Below are positions 18,824-27,676 of a stretch of DNA of 64,000 nt, in pieces. The stretch is from the NCBI RefSeq assembly GCF_001984035.1, contig NZ_CP019449.1:1922001-1986000 (forward strand). Reading direction: 5' to 3'. Origin of the DNA: Sphingopyxis sp. QXT-31 (GTDB taxonomy: Bacteria > Pseudomonadota > Alphaproteobacteria > Sphingomonadales > Sphingomonadaceae). Each line of letters begins with the position of its first letter. Position 1 is the stretch's first letter. The translations under genes and the position numbers were made by a program. Under the pieces are notes generated by a model. That model searched no databases, was not told the origin of the DNA, and worked only from the letters and a program-made list of their open reading frames with translations.

Positions 18824-18836
18824 GTTGTCAGACAAC
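18824..18836. promoter_or_regulatory. FadR/GntR-type palindromic box
   Basis: GTTGTCAGACAAC is a perfect 13-bp palindrome with an exact TTGTCAGACAA core, 22 bp upstream of the mannonate dehydratase start. It is the likely site for the FadR-type regulator encoded two genes downstream. Confidence 0.72.
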
Positions 18837-18857
18837 TACGCCAAAAAAGGGAATGGA

Positions 18858-20069
18858 ATGCCGAAGATCGTGTCAGCGCGGGTGATCGTTACCAGCCCGA
18901 GCCGCAATTTCGTCACGCTGAAGATCGCGTGCGACGACGGCACCACCGGCGTCGGCGACGCGACGCTCAATGGGCGCGAACTGGCGGTCGCGGCCTATCT
19001 TTCCGAGCATGTCGTCCCCTGCCTGATCGGGCGCGATGCGCATGCGATCAACGACAACTGGCACTATCTTTACAAGGGCGCCTATTGGCGGCGCGGGCCC
19101 GTCACGATGACCGCGATCGCCGCGGTCGACATGGCGCTGTGGGATATCAAGGGCAAGGTCGCGGGGCTCCCCGTCTACCAGCTGCTCGGCGGCGCAGCAC
19201 GCGACGGCTGCATGGTCTATGGCCACGCCAATGGCGAGACGATCGCCGACACGATCGAGGCCGCGCTCGAATACCAGCGCCAGGGTTACAAGGCGATCCG
19301 CCTGCAATGCGGGGTCCCCGGCATGGCATCGACCTATGGCGTCAGCAAGGACCGCTATTTCTACGAACCCGCGGACGCCGCGCTGCCCAGCGAGAATCGC
19401 TGGTCCACCGAGAAATATCTTCGCGTCGTGCCCGAACTCTTCGCCGCGGCGCGCGAGGCGCTGGGCTGGGACGTCCACCTGCTCCACGACGTCCACCACC
19501 GGCTGACCCCGATCGAGGCCGGCCGGCTGGGCAAGGACCTCGAACCCTGGCGCCCCTTCTGGATCGAGGATGCGACCCCCGCCGAGGACCAGGACGCCTT
19601 CCGCCTGATCCGCCAGCACACCACCGCACCGCTCGCGGTCGGCGAGATCTTCAACAGCGTCTGGGACTGCAAGGCGCTGATCGAGAACCGGCTGATCGAC
19701 TATATCCGCGCGACCGTGCTCCACGCCGGCGGCATCACCCATATGCGCCAGATCGCCTCGCTCGCCGAACTGCATCAGGTGCGCACCGGCTGCCACGGCG
19801 CGACCGACCTGTCGCCGGTGACGATGGCCGCGGCGCTGCACTTGGGGATCAGCATTCCCAATTTCGGCATCCAGGAATATATGCGTCACACGGCGGACAC
19901 CGACGCGGTATTCCCGCACGCCTATTCTTTCGCCGACGGCATGCTGCATCCGGGCGATGCGCCGGGGCTGGGCATCGACATCGACGAGAGCCTCGCCGAA
20001 ACTTTCCCCTATGCCCGCGCCTATCTGCCGGTGAACCGGCTCGAGGACGGGACGATGTGGAGCTGGTGA
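18858..20069 (+). CDS. manD: D-mannonate dehydratase, enolase superfamily (ManD/RspA type)
   Basis: This 403-residue enolase-superfamily protein matches the ManD family throughout, as I recall the Novosphingobium aromaticivorans enzyme: the [13 protein letters not shown] loop, [19 protein letters not shown] with metal ligand Asp211, [10 protein letters not shown] (Glu237), VGEIFNS (Glu263), [12 protein letters not shown], and the C-terminal [10 protein letters not shown]. It dehydrates D-mannonate to 2-keto-3-deoxygluconate, so saturated glucuronate joins the KduD/KdgK route. GH3 lies divergently across operator D; the DUF4861 gene follows with a one-base stop/start overlap (TGATG). Confidence 0.92.
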   Translation: MPKIVSARVIVTSPSRNFVTLKIACDDGTTGVGDATLNGRELAVAAYLSEHVVPCLIGRDAHAINDNWHYLYKGAYWRRGPVTMTAIAAVDMALWDIKGKVAGLPVYQLLGGAARDGCMVYGHANGETIADTIEAALEYQRQGYKAIRLQCGVPGMASTYGVSKDRYFYEPADAALPSENRWSTEKYLRVVPELFAAAREALGWDVHLLHDVHHRLTPIEAGRLGKDLEPWRPFWIEDATPAEDQDAFRLIRQHTTAPLAVGEIFNSVWDCKALIENRLIDYIRATVLHAGGITHMRQIASLAELHQVRTGCHGATDLSPVTMAAALHLGISIPNFGIQEYMRHTADTDAVFPHAYSFADGMLHPGDAPGLGIDIDESLAETFPYARAYLPVNRLEDGTMWSW

Positions 20070-20962
20070 TGCGCGCCGCGGTGTTAGGCCTGCTACTGAT
20101 CGCCACCGGTGCCGGGGCGCAGGAAAAGGCGCCGCTGCGTCCCGCGACGGCTGAGGAGCAGATGGCGCGCGCCGCGGTCGTCATCGCCGACTATCGTTAT
20201 GGCGACCTGCTCTGGGAGAATGACCGCATCGCGTTCCGCATCTATGCGCGCGCGCTCGAACAGGCCGAGCCGCCCTCCTCCTCAGGCATCGACGCATGGG
20301 GCAAGAATATACGCTGGCCGTTCATGGACCGCCAGCTGCGCACCGGCGACCAGCATGCGAACCATGGCGAGGGCATCGACTTCTATAACGTCGGCACCGG
20401 GCGCGGCACCGGCGGGCTCGGCATCTGGTACGACAACAAGCTCTGGACCTCGCGCAACTATGTCCGTCCGCAGATCCTGCGCGCAGGACCCGATGTCGCC
20501 GACTTCACCGTCGACTATGAACCCTGGCCGGTCGACACGCTGCGCACCGTCCGCGAGACGCGGCGCTTCACCCTTCCCGCCGGCACCAACTTCACCCGCC
20601 TGACCTCGACCATTTCCTCGAGCAGCGCCGAGGAAATGGTCGTCGGCATCGGCATCTCCAAACGCCCGATCAACGGCGCCCGGCTCGGCGAAATCCGGAA
20701 GGACGAAGCGCGCGCCCGGATAAGCTGGTGGGGACCCGCCGACGGCGACAAGGGCCGCATGGCCGCCGCCGTCATCGTCGATCCCACCGCTTTCGCGGGC
20801 TTCGCCGAAGACGCCGACAATTACCTCGTCCTCGTCCGCGTCACACCCGGTCGACCCTTCGTCTATTACAGCGGCGCGGCGTGGGACCGCGGCGGCGACT
20901 TCGCCACGCAGGCCGACTGGATGGCGCATGTCGCGGCGCAGCGCCCCGACTTCCGCCCCTAG
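20069..20962 (+). CDS. Secreted DUF4861-family protein
   Basis: This 297-residue protein has a short signal peptide ([18 protein letters not shown]). Motifs include YGDLLWENDRIAFRIYARALE, GIDAWGKNIRWPFMDRQL, NHGEGIDFYNVGTGRGTGGLG and a C-terminal FVYYSGAAWDRGGDF, which I recognise as the DUF4861 family found in polysaccharide-utilisation loci, often near unsaturated-uronyl hydrolases. No confirmed reaction is known to me; a periplasmic carbohydrate-active or lectin-like role is inference. It is translationally coupled to manD. Confidence 0.75.
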   Translation: MRAAVLGLLLIATGAGAQEKAPLRPATAEEQMARAAVVIADYRYGDLLWENDRIAFRIYARALEQAEPPSSSGIDAWGKNIRWPFMDRQLRTGDQHANHGEGIDFYNVGTGRGTGGLGIWYDNKLWTSRNYVRPQILRAGPDVADFTVDYEPWPVDTLRTVRETRRFTLPAGTNFTRLTSTISSSSAEEMVVGIGISKRPINGARLGEIRKDEARARISWWGPADGDKGRMAAAVIVDPTAFAGFAEDADNYLVLVRVTPGRPFVYYSGAAWDRGGDFATQADWMAHVAAQRPDFRP

Positions 20963-20978
20963 CCAGTCCCTCGCCGCG

Positions 20979-21725
20979 ATGATAACGCTGTCGGCCATGA
21001 GGGTGACGAAGGCGGCGTCGCTGGCCGATGATCTGGTCCAGCGTTTCGAACAACAGATCGAATCGGGCGAGATGGCCCCCGGCGCGCGCTTCCCGACCGA
21101 GAAGGCGATCACCGAGGCGTTCGGCGTCAGCCGCACGGTGGTGCGCGAGGCCTATTCGCGGCTCGCGGCGCGCGGGCTGCTGGTGTCGCGCCGCGGGTCG
21201 GGCGCCTATGTCGCCGACGGCGCGCGCTATCGCGCCTTCCAGATCGCCGCCGACGAATTCGGCGCGATCGAGGATGTGCTCCGCCTGCTCGAAATGCGCA
21301 TGGGCTTCGAGGCGGAAATGGCCGACCTCGCGGCGCGCCGCCGGACCGAAGCGGATCTGGACGCGATCCGCGCCGCGCTCGAGGCGATGGAAAACAGCGC
21401 CAACGTCGACGAATCGGTCGTCGCCGACGCGGCGTTTCATGCGGCGATCGCCGCCGCGACGCGCAACGATTATTTCCTGCGCTTCACCCAGTTCCTCGGC
21501 GTGCGCCTCGTCCCCTCGCGCAAGCTCTATCTGCAGGGCAGCGACCGCCAGCGGCACCAGCAATATGCGCGCACGATCAACCGCGACCATCAGGCGATCT
21601 TCGATGCGATCGAGGCGGGCGACCCGGCAGCGGCGCGGCGCGCGGCGCGGCGCCATATGGAAAAATCGATCGACCGCTATCGCGCAATGCAGGACGGCCT
21701 GACGACGGATTCGACCGACGACTGA
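20979..21725 (+). CDS. GntR-family transcriptional regulator, FadR subfamily (FCD domain)
   Basis: From the ATG at 20979 this is 248 residues; a second ATG at 20997 is also possible and neither has a strong ribosome-binding site. The N-terminal winged helix is clear (FPTEKAITEAFGVSRTVVREAYSRL, followed by GLLVSRRGSGAYV). The all-helical FCD effector domain has the metal-binding pattern Asp/His in DAAFHAAIAAATRN, then INRDHQAIFDAI and AARRHMEKS. It ends the manD-DUF4861 gene group. The TTGTnnnACAA boxes in front of manD and the receptors fit its subfamily, so it probably represses the locus until a uronate-derived ligand binds. Confidence 0.9.
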   Translation: MITLSAMRVTKAASLADDLVQRFEQQIESGEMAPGARFPTEKAITEAFGVSRTVVREAYSRLAARGLLVSRRGSGAYVADGARYRAFQIAADEFGAIEDVLRLLEMRMGFEAEMADLAARRRTEADLDAIRAALEAMENSANVDESVVADAAFHAAIAAATRNDYFLRFTQFLGVRLVPSRKLYLQGSDRQRHQQYARTINRDHQAIFDAIEAGDPAAARRAARRHMEKSIDRYRAMQDGLTTDSTDD

Positions 21726-21769
21726 CCAGCGATGCTTGCGCCCCCGCCGCAACCCCCTAAGGCGGATGC

Positions 21770-22576
21770 ATGACTGAGGCCCCGTCCGTCCCGATGGCGA
21801 TGCGCCGGCTCGGCTTCGCCGGCACCACCGACGGCCCAATCGTCCGCGACATCGCGGTCGAAGCACCGATCTCGGTCGAGGTGAACGGAATCGGCTATGC
21901 CGTGATGATGGCGACCCCCGCCGACCTCGAGGATTATGCCGCCGGCTTCGCGCTCGGCGAGGGGCTGGTGCAAAGTGCCGCGCAGATCCGCAGCATCGAC
22001 GCCCACCCGATCGAGGGCGGCATCGCGCTGCGCCTCTGGTTGCCCCCCGAGCACAGCGAAAGGGCTCTCGAACGCGCGCGCAAGCGCGTGAGCGAGAGCA
22101 GTTGCGGGCTCTGCGGTATCGAGAATATCGAGGAGGTGCTTCGTCCCCTGCCCCCCGTCACCGCCCGGATCGCGACGACGCGCGACGCGATCGCGGCGGC
22201 GCTGGCGGGTCTGGCCGATCACCAGCCACTGGGCCACGCGACCGGCGCAGCGCACGCCGCCGCCTTCTGCGACCCCGACGGCAGGATCCGCCTCGTCCGC
22301 GAAGATGTCGGGCGGCACAATGCGCTCGACAAGCTCGTCGGCGCACTGGCGCGGGCGGGTGTCGATCCCGCGACGGGCTTCATCCTGCTCTCGGCGCGGT
22401 GCAGCTACGAACTGGTCGAAAAGACCGCGCGCGCGGGATGCCCGATGCTGGTCACCATCTCGGCCCCGACCAGCCTCGCCGCGGCACGCGCCGCCGCCGC
22501 CGGGCTGACCCTCGTCAGCCTCGCGCGTCCCGATTCGGCGCTGGTCGTGAACGACACACGCGGGATGATCGCATGA
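21770..22576 (+). CDS. fdhD: Formate dehydrogenase accessory sulfurtransferase FdhD
   Basis: This 268-residue protein has the two essential cysteines in SSCGLCG (Cys112 and Cys115) and the family segments EDYAAGFALGEG, REDVGRHNALDKL and SAPTSLAAA. FdhD passes sulfur from a cysteine desulfurase to the molybdenum bis-MGD cofactor of formate-dehydrogenase-like enzymes. It overlaps mobA by 4 bp (ATGA), and a FdhF-like molybdoenzyme is encoded convergently nearby, so the whole group serves one molybdoenzyme. Confidence 0.93.
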   Translation: MTEAPSVPMAMRRLGFAGTTDGPIVRDIAVEAPISVEVNGIGYAVMMATPADLEDYAAGFALGEGLVQSAAQIRSIDAHPIEGGIALRLWLPPEHSERALERARKRVSESSCGLCGIENIEEVLRPLPPVTARIATTRDAIAAALAGLADHQPLGHATGAAHAAAFCDPDGRIRLVREDVGRHNALDKLVGALARAGVDPATGFILLSARCSYELVEKTARAGCPMLVTISAPTSLAAARAAAAGLTLVSLARPDSALVVNDTRGMIA

Positions 22577-23097
22577 GCACGCTCGGCGCCGTGCTCGCCG
22601 GCGGCCGCTCCTCGCGCTTCGGATCGGACAAGGCCGAAGCGCTGCTGGAAGGGCAGAGCCTGCTTGATCACGCCATCCGCGCGCTCGCGCCGCATGTCGA
22701 TACCGTCGTCGTCGCGGGACGCGCGATGCCCGGCCGGCCGATGATCGCCGACTGGCCCGCCTCCGACCTCGGCCCCATGGGCGGCATCGCGGGCGCGCTG
22801 CGCTATGCGGAAAGCCAAGGCTTCAACCAACTGCTCTGCATTTCGGTCGACTGCGTCCGCCTGCCCGAGGACCTGCGCACCCTGCTCGAACCGGGCCCCG
22901 CCTATCTCGCGAGCCAGCCGGTGATCGGGCTCTGGCCGGTGTCGCTACGCGCCGAAATCGAGGCACAGCTGACGACGAGCGACGACCGCTCGGTGCGCCG
23001 CTTCGGCAACCGCGTCGGCGCGCGCGCGGTCGCCTGCGACTTCGTGCCGCCGAACGTCAATAGCGTCGCCGATTTGGACCGGCTAACCGACCTATAA
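22573..23097 (+). CDS. mobA: Molybdenum cofactor guanylyltransferase MobA
   Basis: This 174-residue nucleotidyltransferase has the N-terminal signature LAGGRSSRFGSDKA (residues 8-21), then SDLGPMGGIAGAL and the metal-binding SVDCVRLP in place of the common DMP. MobA attaches GMP to molybdopterin to make MGD, needed by the FdhF-like protein next door. It overlaps fdhD by ATGA. Its stop overlaps the stop of the convergent DUF1345 gene by 6 bp. It is slightly shorter than typical MobA (about 190). Confidence 0.88.
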   Translation: MSTLGAVLAGGRSSRFGSDKAEALLEGQSLLDHAIRALAPHVDTVVVAGRAMPGRPMIADWPASDLGPMGGIAGALRYAESQGFNQLLCISVDCVRLPEDLRTLLEPGPAYLASQPVIGLWPVSLRAEIEAQLTTSDDRSVRRFGNRVGARAVACDFVPPNVNSVADLDRLTDL

Positions 23098-23742
23098 CCC
23101 GCCGAGCGCGTTCACGGTGAACGCCAGGATTCCCATGTTGAAGACGAACGCCGCCAGACAATGGCCGAGCACGACGCGCCGCATATGCGCGCCCGTGACG
23201 CTGACGTCCGAGGTCTGGAAGGTCATGCCCAGCGTGAAGGCGAAATAAAGGAAGTCCCAATAATCGGGCTCATGCGTGCCGGGGACCTCGAGCCCGCCCC
23301 GGTCGCGTCCCTTCGCCTGCAGATAGAAAAGATGCGCATAGTGGAGCGTGAACATCATGTTCGCGAACAGCCAGGCGAGCGCGAGCGTCGCGACGATCAG
23401 GATCACGTCCTTCCGCCCGAGGCTGCCCGGATCGGCGATCAGCGCGCCGACGGTGAACAGGATCACCAGCGACAGCAGCGCCGAAATCGCGAGCAGTCCG
23501 GCGCGATTGGCGTCATTTTCTTGGGCGCGCCGCCGCATGGCGTCGGCATCCGACGACAGCAGCGGCACCACGGCGAGGAGAAACACGGCGGCGGCGATAT
23601 CGAAGCCGAGCAGCAACGCCGTGCGCGGATCGTAACCCCACGCGCTCGCCGCGCCGGTCGCGACGATCAGCACCGCGGCAAAGATCAGGAAACGGACCGG
23701 CGCGATATGCCGCCCCGGGGCAAAGGCCCTAGGCTGCGCCAT
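23092..23742 (-). CDS. DUF1345 integral membrane protein
   Basis: This 216-residue protein begins MAQPRAFAPGRHIAPVRF and has five or six hydrophobic segments. The conserved DUF1345 core is present: ADAMRRRAQENDANR, FANMMFTLHYAHLFY, PDYWDFLYFAFTLGMTFQTSDV and HMRRVVLGHCLAAFVFN. The function of the family is unknown. It overlaps the end of the FdhF-like gene by 14 bp, so the two are cotranscribed, which hints at an inner-membrane link to that enzyme. Confidence 0.85.
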   Translation of the reverse strand: MAQPRAFAPGRHIAPVRFLIFAAVLIVATGAASAWGYDPRTALLLGFDIAAAVFLLAVVPLLSSDADAMRRRAQENDANRAGLLAISALLSLVILFTVGALIADPGSLGRKDVILIVATLALAWLFANMMFTLHYAHLFYLQAKGRDRGGLEVPGTHEPDYWDFLYFAFTLGMTFQTSDVSVTGAHMRRVVLGHCLAAFVFNMGILAFTVNALGGL

Positions 23743-26008
23743 CGCTCGCCACCACGCGCACCGGGATCGACTTCGCCGCCGGGCAACCGCTGATCTTGTC
23801 ATAGAAAGCCAGCGGCAACAGCGGGTTGAGTTCGGGATAATAGCCCGCGACCGACCCGCGCGACATCGGATAGTCGATGATCGTCAGCCCCTCGACGCGC
23901 CGCGCGATGCCGTCGCTGCCGATCGTTTCGAGCGTCACCTTCGCCCCTGCCGCCAGCCCGCGATCGGCGATGTCGTCGGCGTTCATGAACAGGACCATCC
24001 GGTCGCCATACACGCCGCGATAGCGATCGTTATAGCTGTAGATCGTCGTGTTGAACTGGTCGTGCGAGCGCACCGTCGCGAGCCGCAGCATCGCCGGATC
24101 GTCGACCGGCGCATTGACCGCGAGCCCCGGCAGGATGAGGAAATTGGCCTTGCCGTTCGGCGTCGCCCAGACGCGCCGCCGCGGCGGGATATCAAGGTGG
24201 AAGCCATGCGGCGCCTTGATGCGCTCGGCAAAATCTTCGTAGAGCGCCGGATAGACCGCGGCGATCTTGTCGCGGATCAGGCCATAATCCTCTATATAGC
24301 TCGCCCAGTCGACCTTGCTTTCGGGCAGCGTCGCCATCGCCATGCGGCACACAATCTCGGTCTCTGGCAGCAGATTTTCGCTCGCCGGGTCGAGCACCCC
24401 GCGCGAGGCCGTGACGTTCGACATCGAATCCTCGATCGTCACGAATTGCTCGCCCTTGGCGGTCTCGATCCGCTCCGAGCGCGCGATCACCGGCAGGATC
24501 AGCGCGTCCTTGCCGTGCACCAGATGCCCGCGATTAAGCTTGGTCGCGATGCCGACGGTCAGGTCGAGCCTGCGCATCGCATCATAGGAGCGCTCGGTGT
24601 CGGGCACCGCGCGCACGAAGTTTCCGCCAAGGCCGATGAAGACCTTCGCCGTCCCCGCGAGCATCGCCTCGACCGACTCGACCGTATGATGACCATGCTC
24701 GCGCGGCGGTTCGAAGCCGAAGACGTCGCGGACCTTGTCGAGATAGGCCTGCCCCGGTTTCTCGTCGATGCCGACGGTGCGGTCGCCCTGCACGTTCGAA
24801 TGGCCGCGAATCGGCGAGATACCCGCGCCCGGCTTGCCGAAATTGCCCTTGAGGAGGAGCAGGTTGGCGATCTGCTGGACCAGCTGCGATCCCTGCTGGT
24901 GCTGGGTGATGCCCATGCCGTAACAGATGATCGTCGCCTTCGACGCGATATAGATTTCGGCGCAGCGCCGGATCTGCGCCTCGTCGATCCCCGCCGCGGC
25001 GACCAGATCGGGCCAGGCCTGCGCCTCGATATCGACCTTCAGCGCTGCGAACCCGTCGGTATGCTCATCGATGAAGTCATGATCGAGCACCGCCTCGCCT
25101 GCCGCCTCGCGCTCGAACAAGACTTTCATCATGCCCTTGAGCAGCGCCAGGTCGCCGCCGATTTTGATATGCACGAACTCGCTGGTGATTTCGGTCGAGC
25201 CGAAGGTCGCCATCTGGACGATATCCTGCGGCTCGGTGAACTGGATCAGCGCGCGTTCGGGCATCGGGTTGACCGCCACGATCGGCACCCCACGTTTGCG
25301 CGCCTCGACCAGCGGGGTCATCATCCGCGGCGCATTGGTCCCGGCGTTGTGACCGATCAGGAAAATCGCCTCGGCATGCTCGAAATCGTCGAGGATCACC
25401 GTGCCCTTGCCCACGCCGATCGAATGCGGCAGCCCGCGGCTCGTCGGTTCGTGGCACATGTTCGAACAATCGGGGAAATTGTTCGTGCCATATTCGCGCA
25501 CGAAGATCGAATAGAGGAACGCCGTCTCGTTCGCGGTGCGGCCCGAGGTATAGAATTCGGCCTGGTTGGGGTCTTCGAGCGCGCGCAGATGCTTCCCGAT
25601 CAGCGCGAACGCGTCTTCCCAGCTGACCGGCACATAATGGTCGGTGGCGGCATCGTAGCGCATCGGCTCGGTCAGCCGCCCCTGCATCTCGAGCCAATAG
25701 TCCGACTGTTCCATCAGCGCGGTGACGCTATGCTCGGCGAAAAAATCGCGCGTCACGCGGAACTTCGTCGCCTCATGCGCCAGCGCCTTGGCGCCATTTT
25801 CGCAGAATTCCAGCTTCTTGGTGCAGGTCGCGTCGGGGAAAGCGCAGCTCGGGCATTTAAACCCGCCGGGCTGGTTCATCGACAAGAGCGCGCGCGATCC
25901 CTTGCCGACCACGCTCTGCTCCATCAGCACTTTAGCGGTCGCTGCCGCGGCACCCCAGCCGCCGGCCGGGTGGTTGTACGGCTTATATCTTGATGTTCCG
26001 TCCGCCAT
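23729..26008 (-). CDS. FdhF/YdeP-family molybdopterin oxidoreductase, alpha subunit
   Basis: This 759-residue cytoplasmic protein (no twin-arginine signal) carries KCPSCAFPDATCTKK near the N-terminus, FYTSGRTANETAF, SNMCHEPTS, GHNAGTNAPRMM, GITQHQQG, GISPIRGHSNVQGDRT and a C-terminal MSRGSVAGYYPELNPL, typical of the FdhF/YdeP branch of DMSO-reductase-family enzymes. There is no in-frame TGA and no Sec; the likely metal region has Cys in NMCHE. No beta subunit or cytochrome is encoded nearby, as usual for this branch. YdeP relatives are linked to acid resistance, but the substrate is unproven. Confidence 0.87.
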   Translation of the reverse strand: MADGTSRYKPYNHPAGGWGAAAATAKVLMEQSVVGKGSRALLSMNQPGGFKCPSCAFPDATCTKKLEFCENGAKALAHEATKFRVTRDFFAEHSVTALMEQSDYWLEMQGRLTEPMRYDAATDHYVPVSWEDAFALIGKHLRALEDPNQAEFYTSGRTANETAFLYSIFVREYGTNNFPDCSNMCHEPTSRGLPHSIGVGKGTVILDDFEHAEAIFLIGHNAGTNAPRMMTPLVEARKRGVPIVAVNPMPERALIQFTEPQDIVQMATFGSTEITSEFVHIKIGGDLALLKGMMKVLFEREAAGEAVLDHDFIDEHTDGFAALKVDIEAQAWPDLVAAAGIDEAQIRRCAEIYIASKATIICYGMGITQHQQGSQLVQQIANLLLLKGNFGKPGAGISPIRGHSNVQGDRTVGIDEKPGQAYLDKVRDVFGFEPPREHGHHTVESVEAMLAGTAKVFIGLGGNFVRAVPDTERSYDAMRRLDLTVGIATKLNRGHLVHGKDALILPVIARSERIETAKGEQFVTIEDSMSNVTASRGVLDPASENLLPETEIVCRMAMATLPESKVDWASYIEDYGLIRDKIAAVYPALYEDFAERIKAPHGFHLDIPPRRRVWATPNGKANFLILPGLAVNAPVDDPAMLRLATVRSHDQFNTTIYSYNDRYRGVYGDRMVLFMNADDIADRGLAAGAKVTLETIGSDGIARRVEGLTIIDYPMSRGSVAGYYPELNPLLPLAFYDKISGCPAAKSIPVRVVASDGAA

Positions 26009-26043
26009 GATCGGGCCAACCTAGACGATGTTGCGGCGGGTAT

Positions 26044-27675
26044 CTATTGCGATACGGGCGCCAGCTCGATGATCTCCACCTGTGGCCCGGACCGTTCGCC
26101 TGCGGAGGGTTTCACGACAGCGCGCAGCCTTCCACGAGCGAGCAGATGGTCGTAGCGCGCGACCTCGGCGCGATAACCGAGGGGGTCGGCGCGGTAGCGC
26201 AGGTGGTTGGTGACGACCGCATAATCGGCGCGGCAGCTTTCGATGCGCGCCATGGCGACGTGACCGACATCGACGATCGCGCCGCCACCGCGCGTGCGGT
26301 CGACCTTCGAATTGCTCACGCGCCCGGCGAGCAGGTCGGGCACCTTGACGCAGCCCGCCGATCCCATCGGAAAGCGCAGCGCGAAGGGATCGGCGAGCAG
26401 GTCGAAGGCGGCGTGCTCGATCAAGATGCTGCTCCCCGGCGGCGCATGCGCGCGCAGCCACGCCGAGGCGATCTGGCGCGTATCGTGGCGACGCTCGGTC
26501 GCCTCGCTGCGCGCGGTGCCGATCATCGGCAGCAGCAGGAGCACCAGCGCAAGCGGCACAGCCGCTCCCCGCATCCGATGCGCGGGGAGAAAGTCGGCCA
26601 GTCCGCACAGCGCGCGCGCCACGGCGATGGCGACAAAGGGCAGCAACGGCACGATCCAGCGCTCCCAGCGCAGCGACTGCGCGCAGATCATCGCGAGGAA
26701 CAACAGGACAAAAGGCAGGATGACGATGGTCCACCGCCGCCTATTGCCCGCGCCCCAGATCGTCCCCAGTGCGGCCAGCGACAGCCCGGCGATGCCCAGC
26801 GACGACAGCAGCGGGCCCGCGACATACCAGCCGAGATTACCGAAAAACCCCTCCCCGGTCGCGCCGGGATGCAGCGGTCGCGCCTCGCCCGACAGATTTT
26901 GCACCACCGTCGCATGGTCGAGTAGCAGATAGGGCGACACCACAACCAGCGTGAGCGCCGCCGAAACCATCAACCAAAACGGCCCCAGCCAGTCGCGGTC
27001 GCCCTCGGCGCGGCGCCCGGCCCAGGCGCAGAGCGCGGTCACGCCGACCGCCGCCGCGGGCCATTTGGTCGCGCAGGCGAGCCCCGCGCACAGTCCCGCG
27101 AAAACATAGTCGCGCCGCCGCCCGCGTTCGGCCGCCGTCAGCGCCGCCAGCGCGCCGAGCAGGATGAAGACGCTCGCCTGCACGTCGGTGCGGATGATCT
27201 GCGAATATTCGATATGCACCGGATTGACCGCCAGCACCGCGGCGGCGACCAGCCCGACCCGCGCCCCGCCCAGCCTTCTGCCCAGCCGCCAGGTCAACCA
27301 GACGCAGAGCAATCCGCAAGCGACGATCATCAACCGCACGGGCAGGAACAGGATTCCCGGGTCGGCGTAGACCGCCGCCGCCAGCGCATCGGCGTCGGCG
27401 TAGCGCCCCGTCGCAATCCCGATCCCGGCCACGCCTGCGATGACCAGCGCCAGCGAATAAAGCGTCGTCGTCCCCGGATGGCCGAACCAGCCGGGGTTCA
27501 GACTCTGCTTTTCGAGCATCTCCAGCGCGGTCGTCACGAACAGCGCTTCATCGGGGTCGTTGAGCGCCGGCAGCCCGAAACCGACGCCGCCGAGGCGCAG
27601 CACAAGCGCCGCGAGCAGGATCGCGAGCAGCGCCGCGCGTTCGAGCCAGCGCTGCCGGGAAGCGGAGAGCGCCAT
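26044..27675 (-). CDS. GT39/ArnT-like membrane glycosyltransferase
   Basis: This 543-residue polytopic protein starts MALSASRQRWLE and has about ten or more hydrophobic helices. The first periplasmic loop has the acidic motif LNDPDEALFVTTALEML expected of GT-C polyprenol-phosphate-sugar-dependent transferases, followed by GHPGTTTLYSLAL and NPVHIEYSQIIRTDV. A soluble C-terminal domain of about 150 residues follows. It transfers a sugar from a lipid carrier outside the membrane, and is the last gene of the minus-strand exopolysaccharide operon, 1 bp after the methyltransferase stop. Confidence 0.8.
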   Translation of the reverse strand: MALSASRQRWLERAALLAILLAALVLRLGGVGFGLPALNDPDEALFVTTALEMLEKQSLNPGWFGHPGTTTLYSLALVIAGVAGIGIATGRYADADALAAAVYADPGILFLPVRLMIVACGLLCVWLTWRLGRRLGGARVGLVAAAVLAVNPVHIEYSQIIRTDVQASVFILLGALAALTAAERGRRRDYVFAGLCAGLACATKWPAAAVGVTALCAWAGRRAEGDRDWLGPFWLMVSAALTLVVVSPYLLLDHATVVQNLSGEARPLHPGATGEGFFGNLGWYVAGPLLSSLGIAGLSLAALGTIWGAGNRRRWTIVILPFVLLFLAMICAQSLRWERWIVPLLPFVAIAVARALCGLADFLPAHRMRGAAVPLALVLLLLPMIGTARSEATERRHDTRQIASAWLRAHAPPGSSILIEHAAFDLLADPFALRFPMGSAGCVKVPDLLAGRVSNSKVDRTRGGGAIVDVGHVAMARIESCRADYAVVTNHLRYRADPLGYRAEVARYDHLLARGRLRAVVKPSAGERSGPQVEIIELAPVSQ

Positions 27676-27676
27676 C

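Noticed and set aside
23729..26008. Possible selenocysteine formate dehydrogenase
   Set aside because: There is no in-frame TGA, and the expected position has Cys (SNMCHEPTS). The protein follows the YdeP branch, not FdhF proper.
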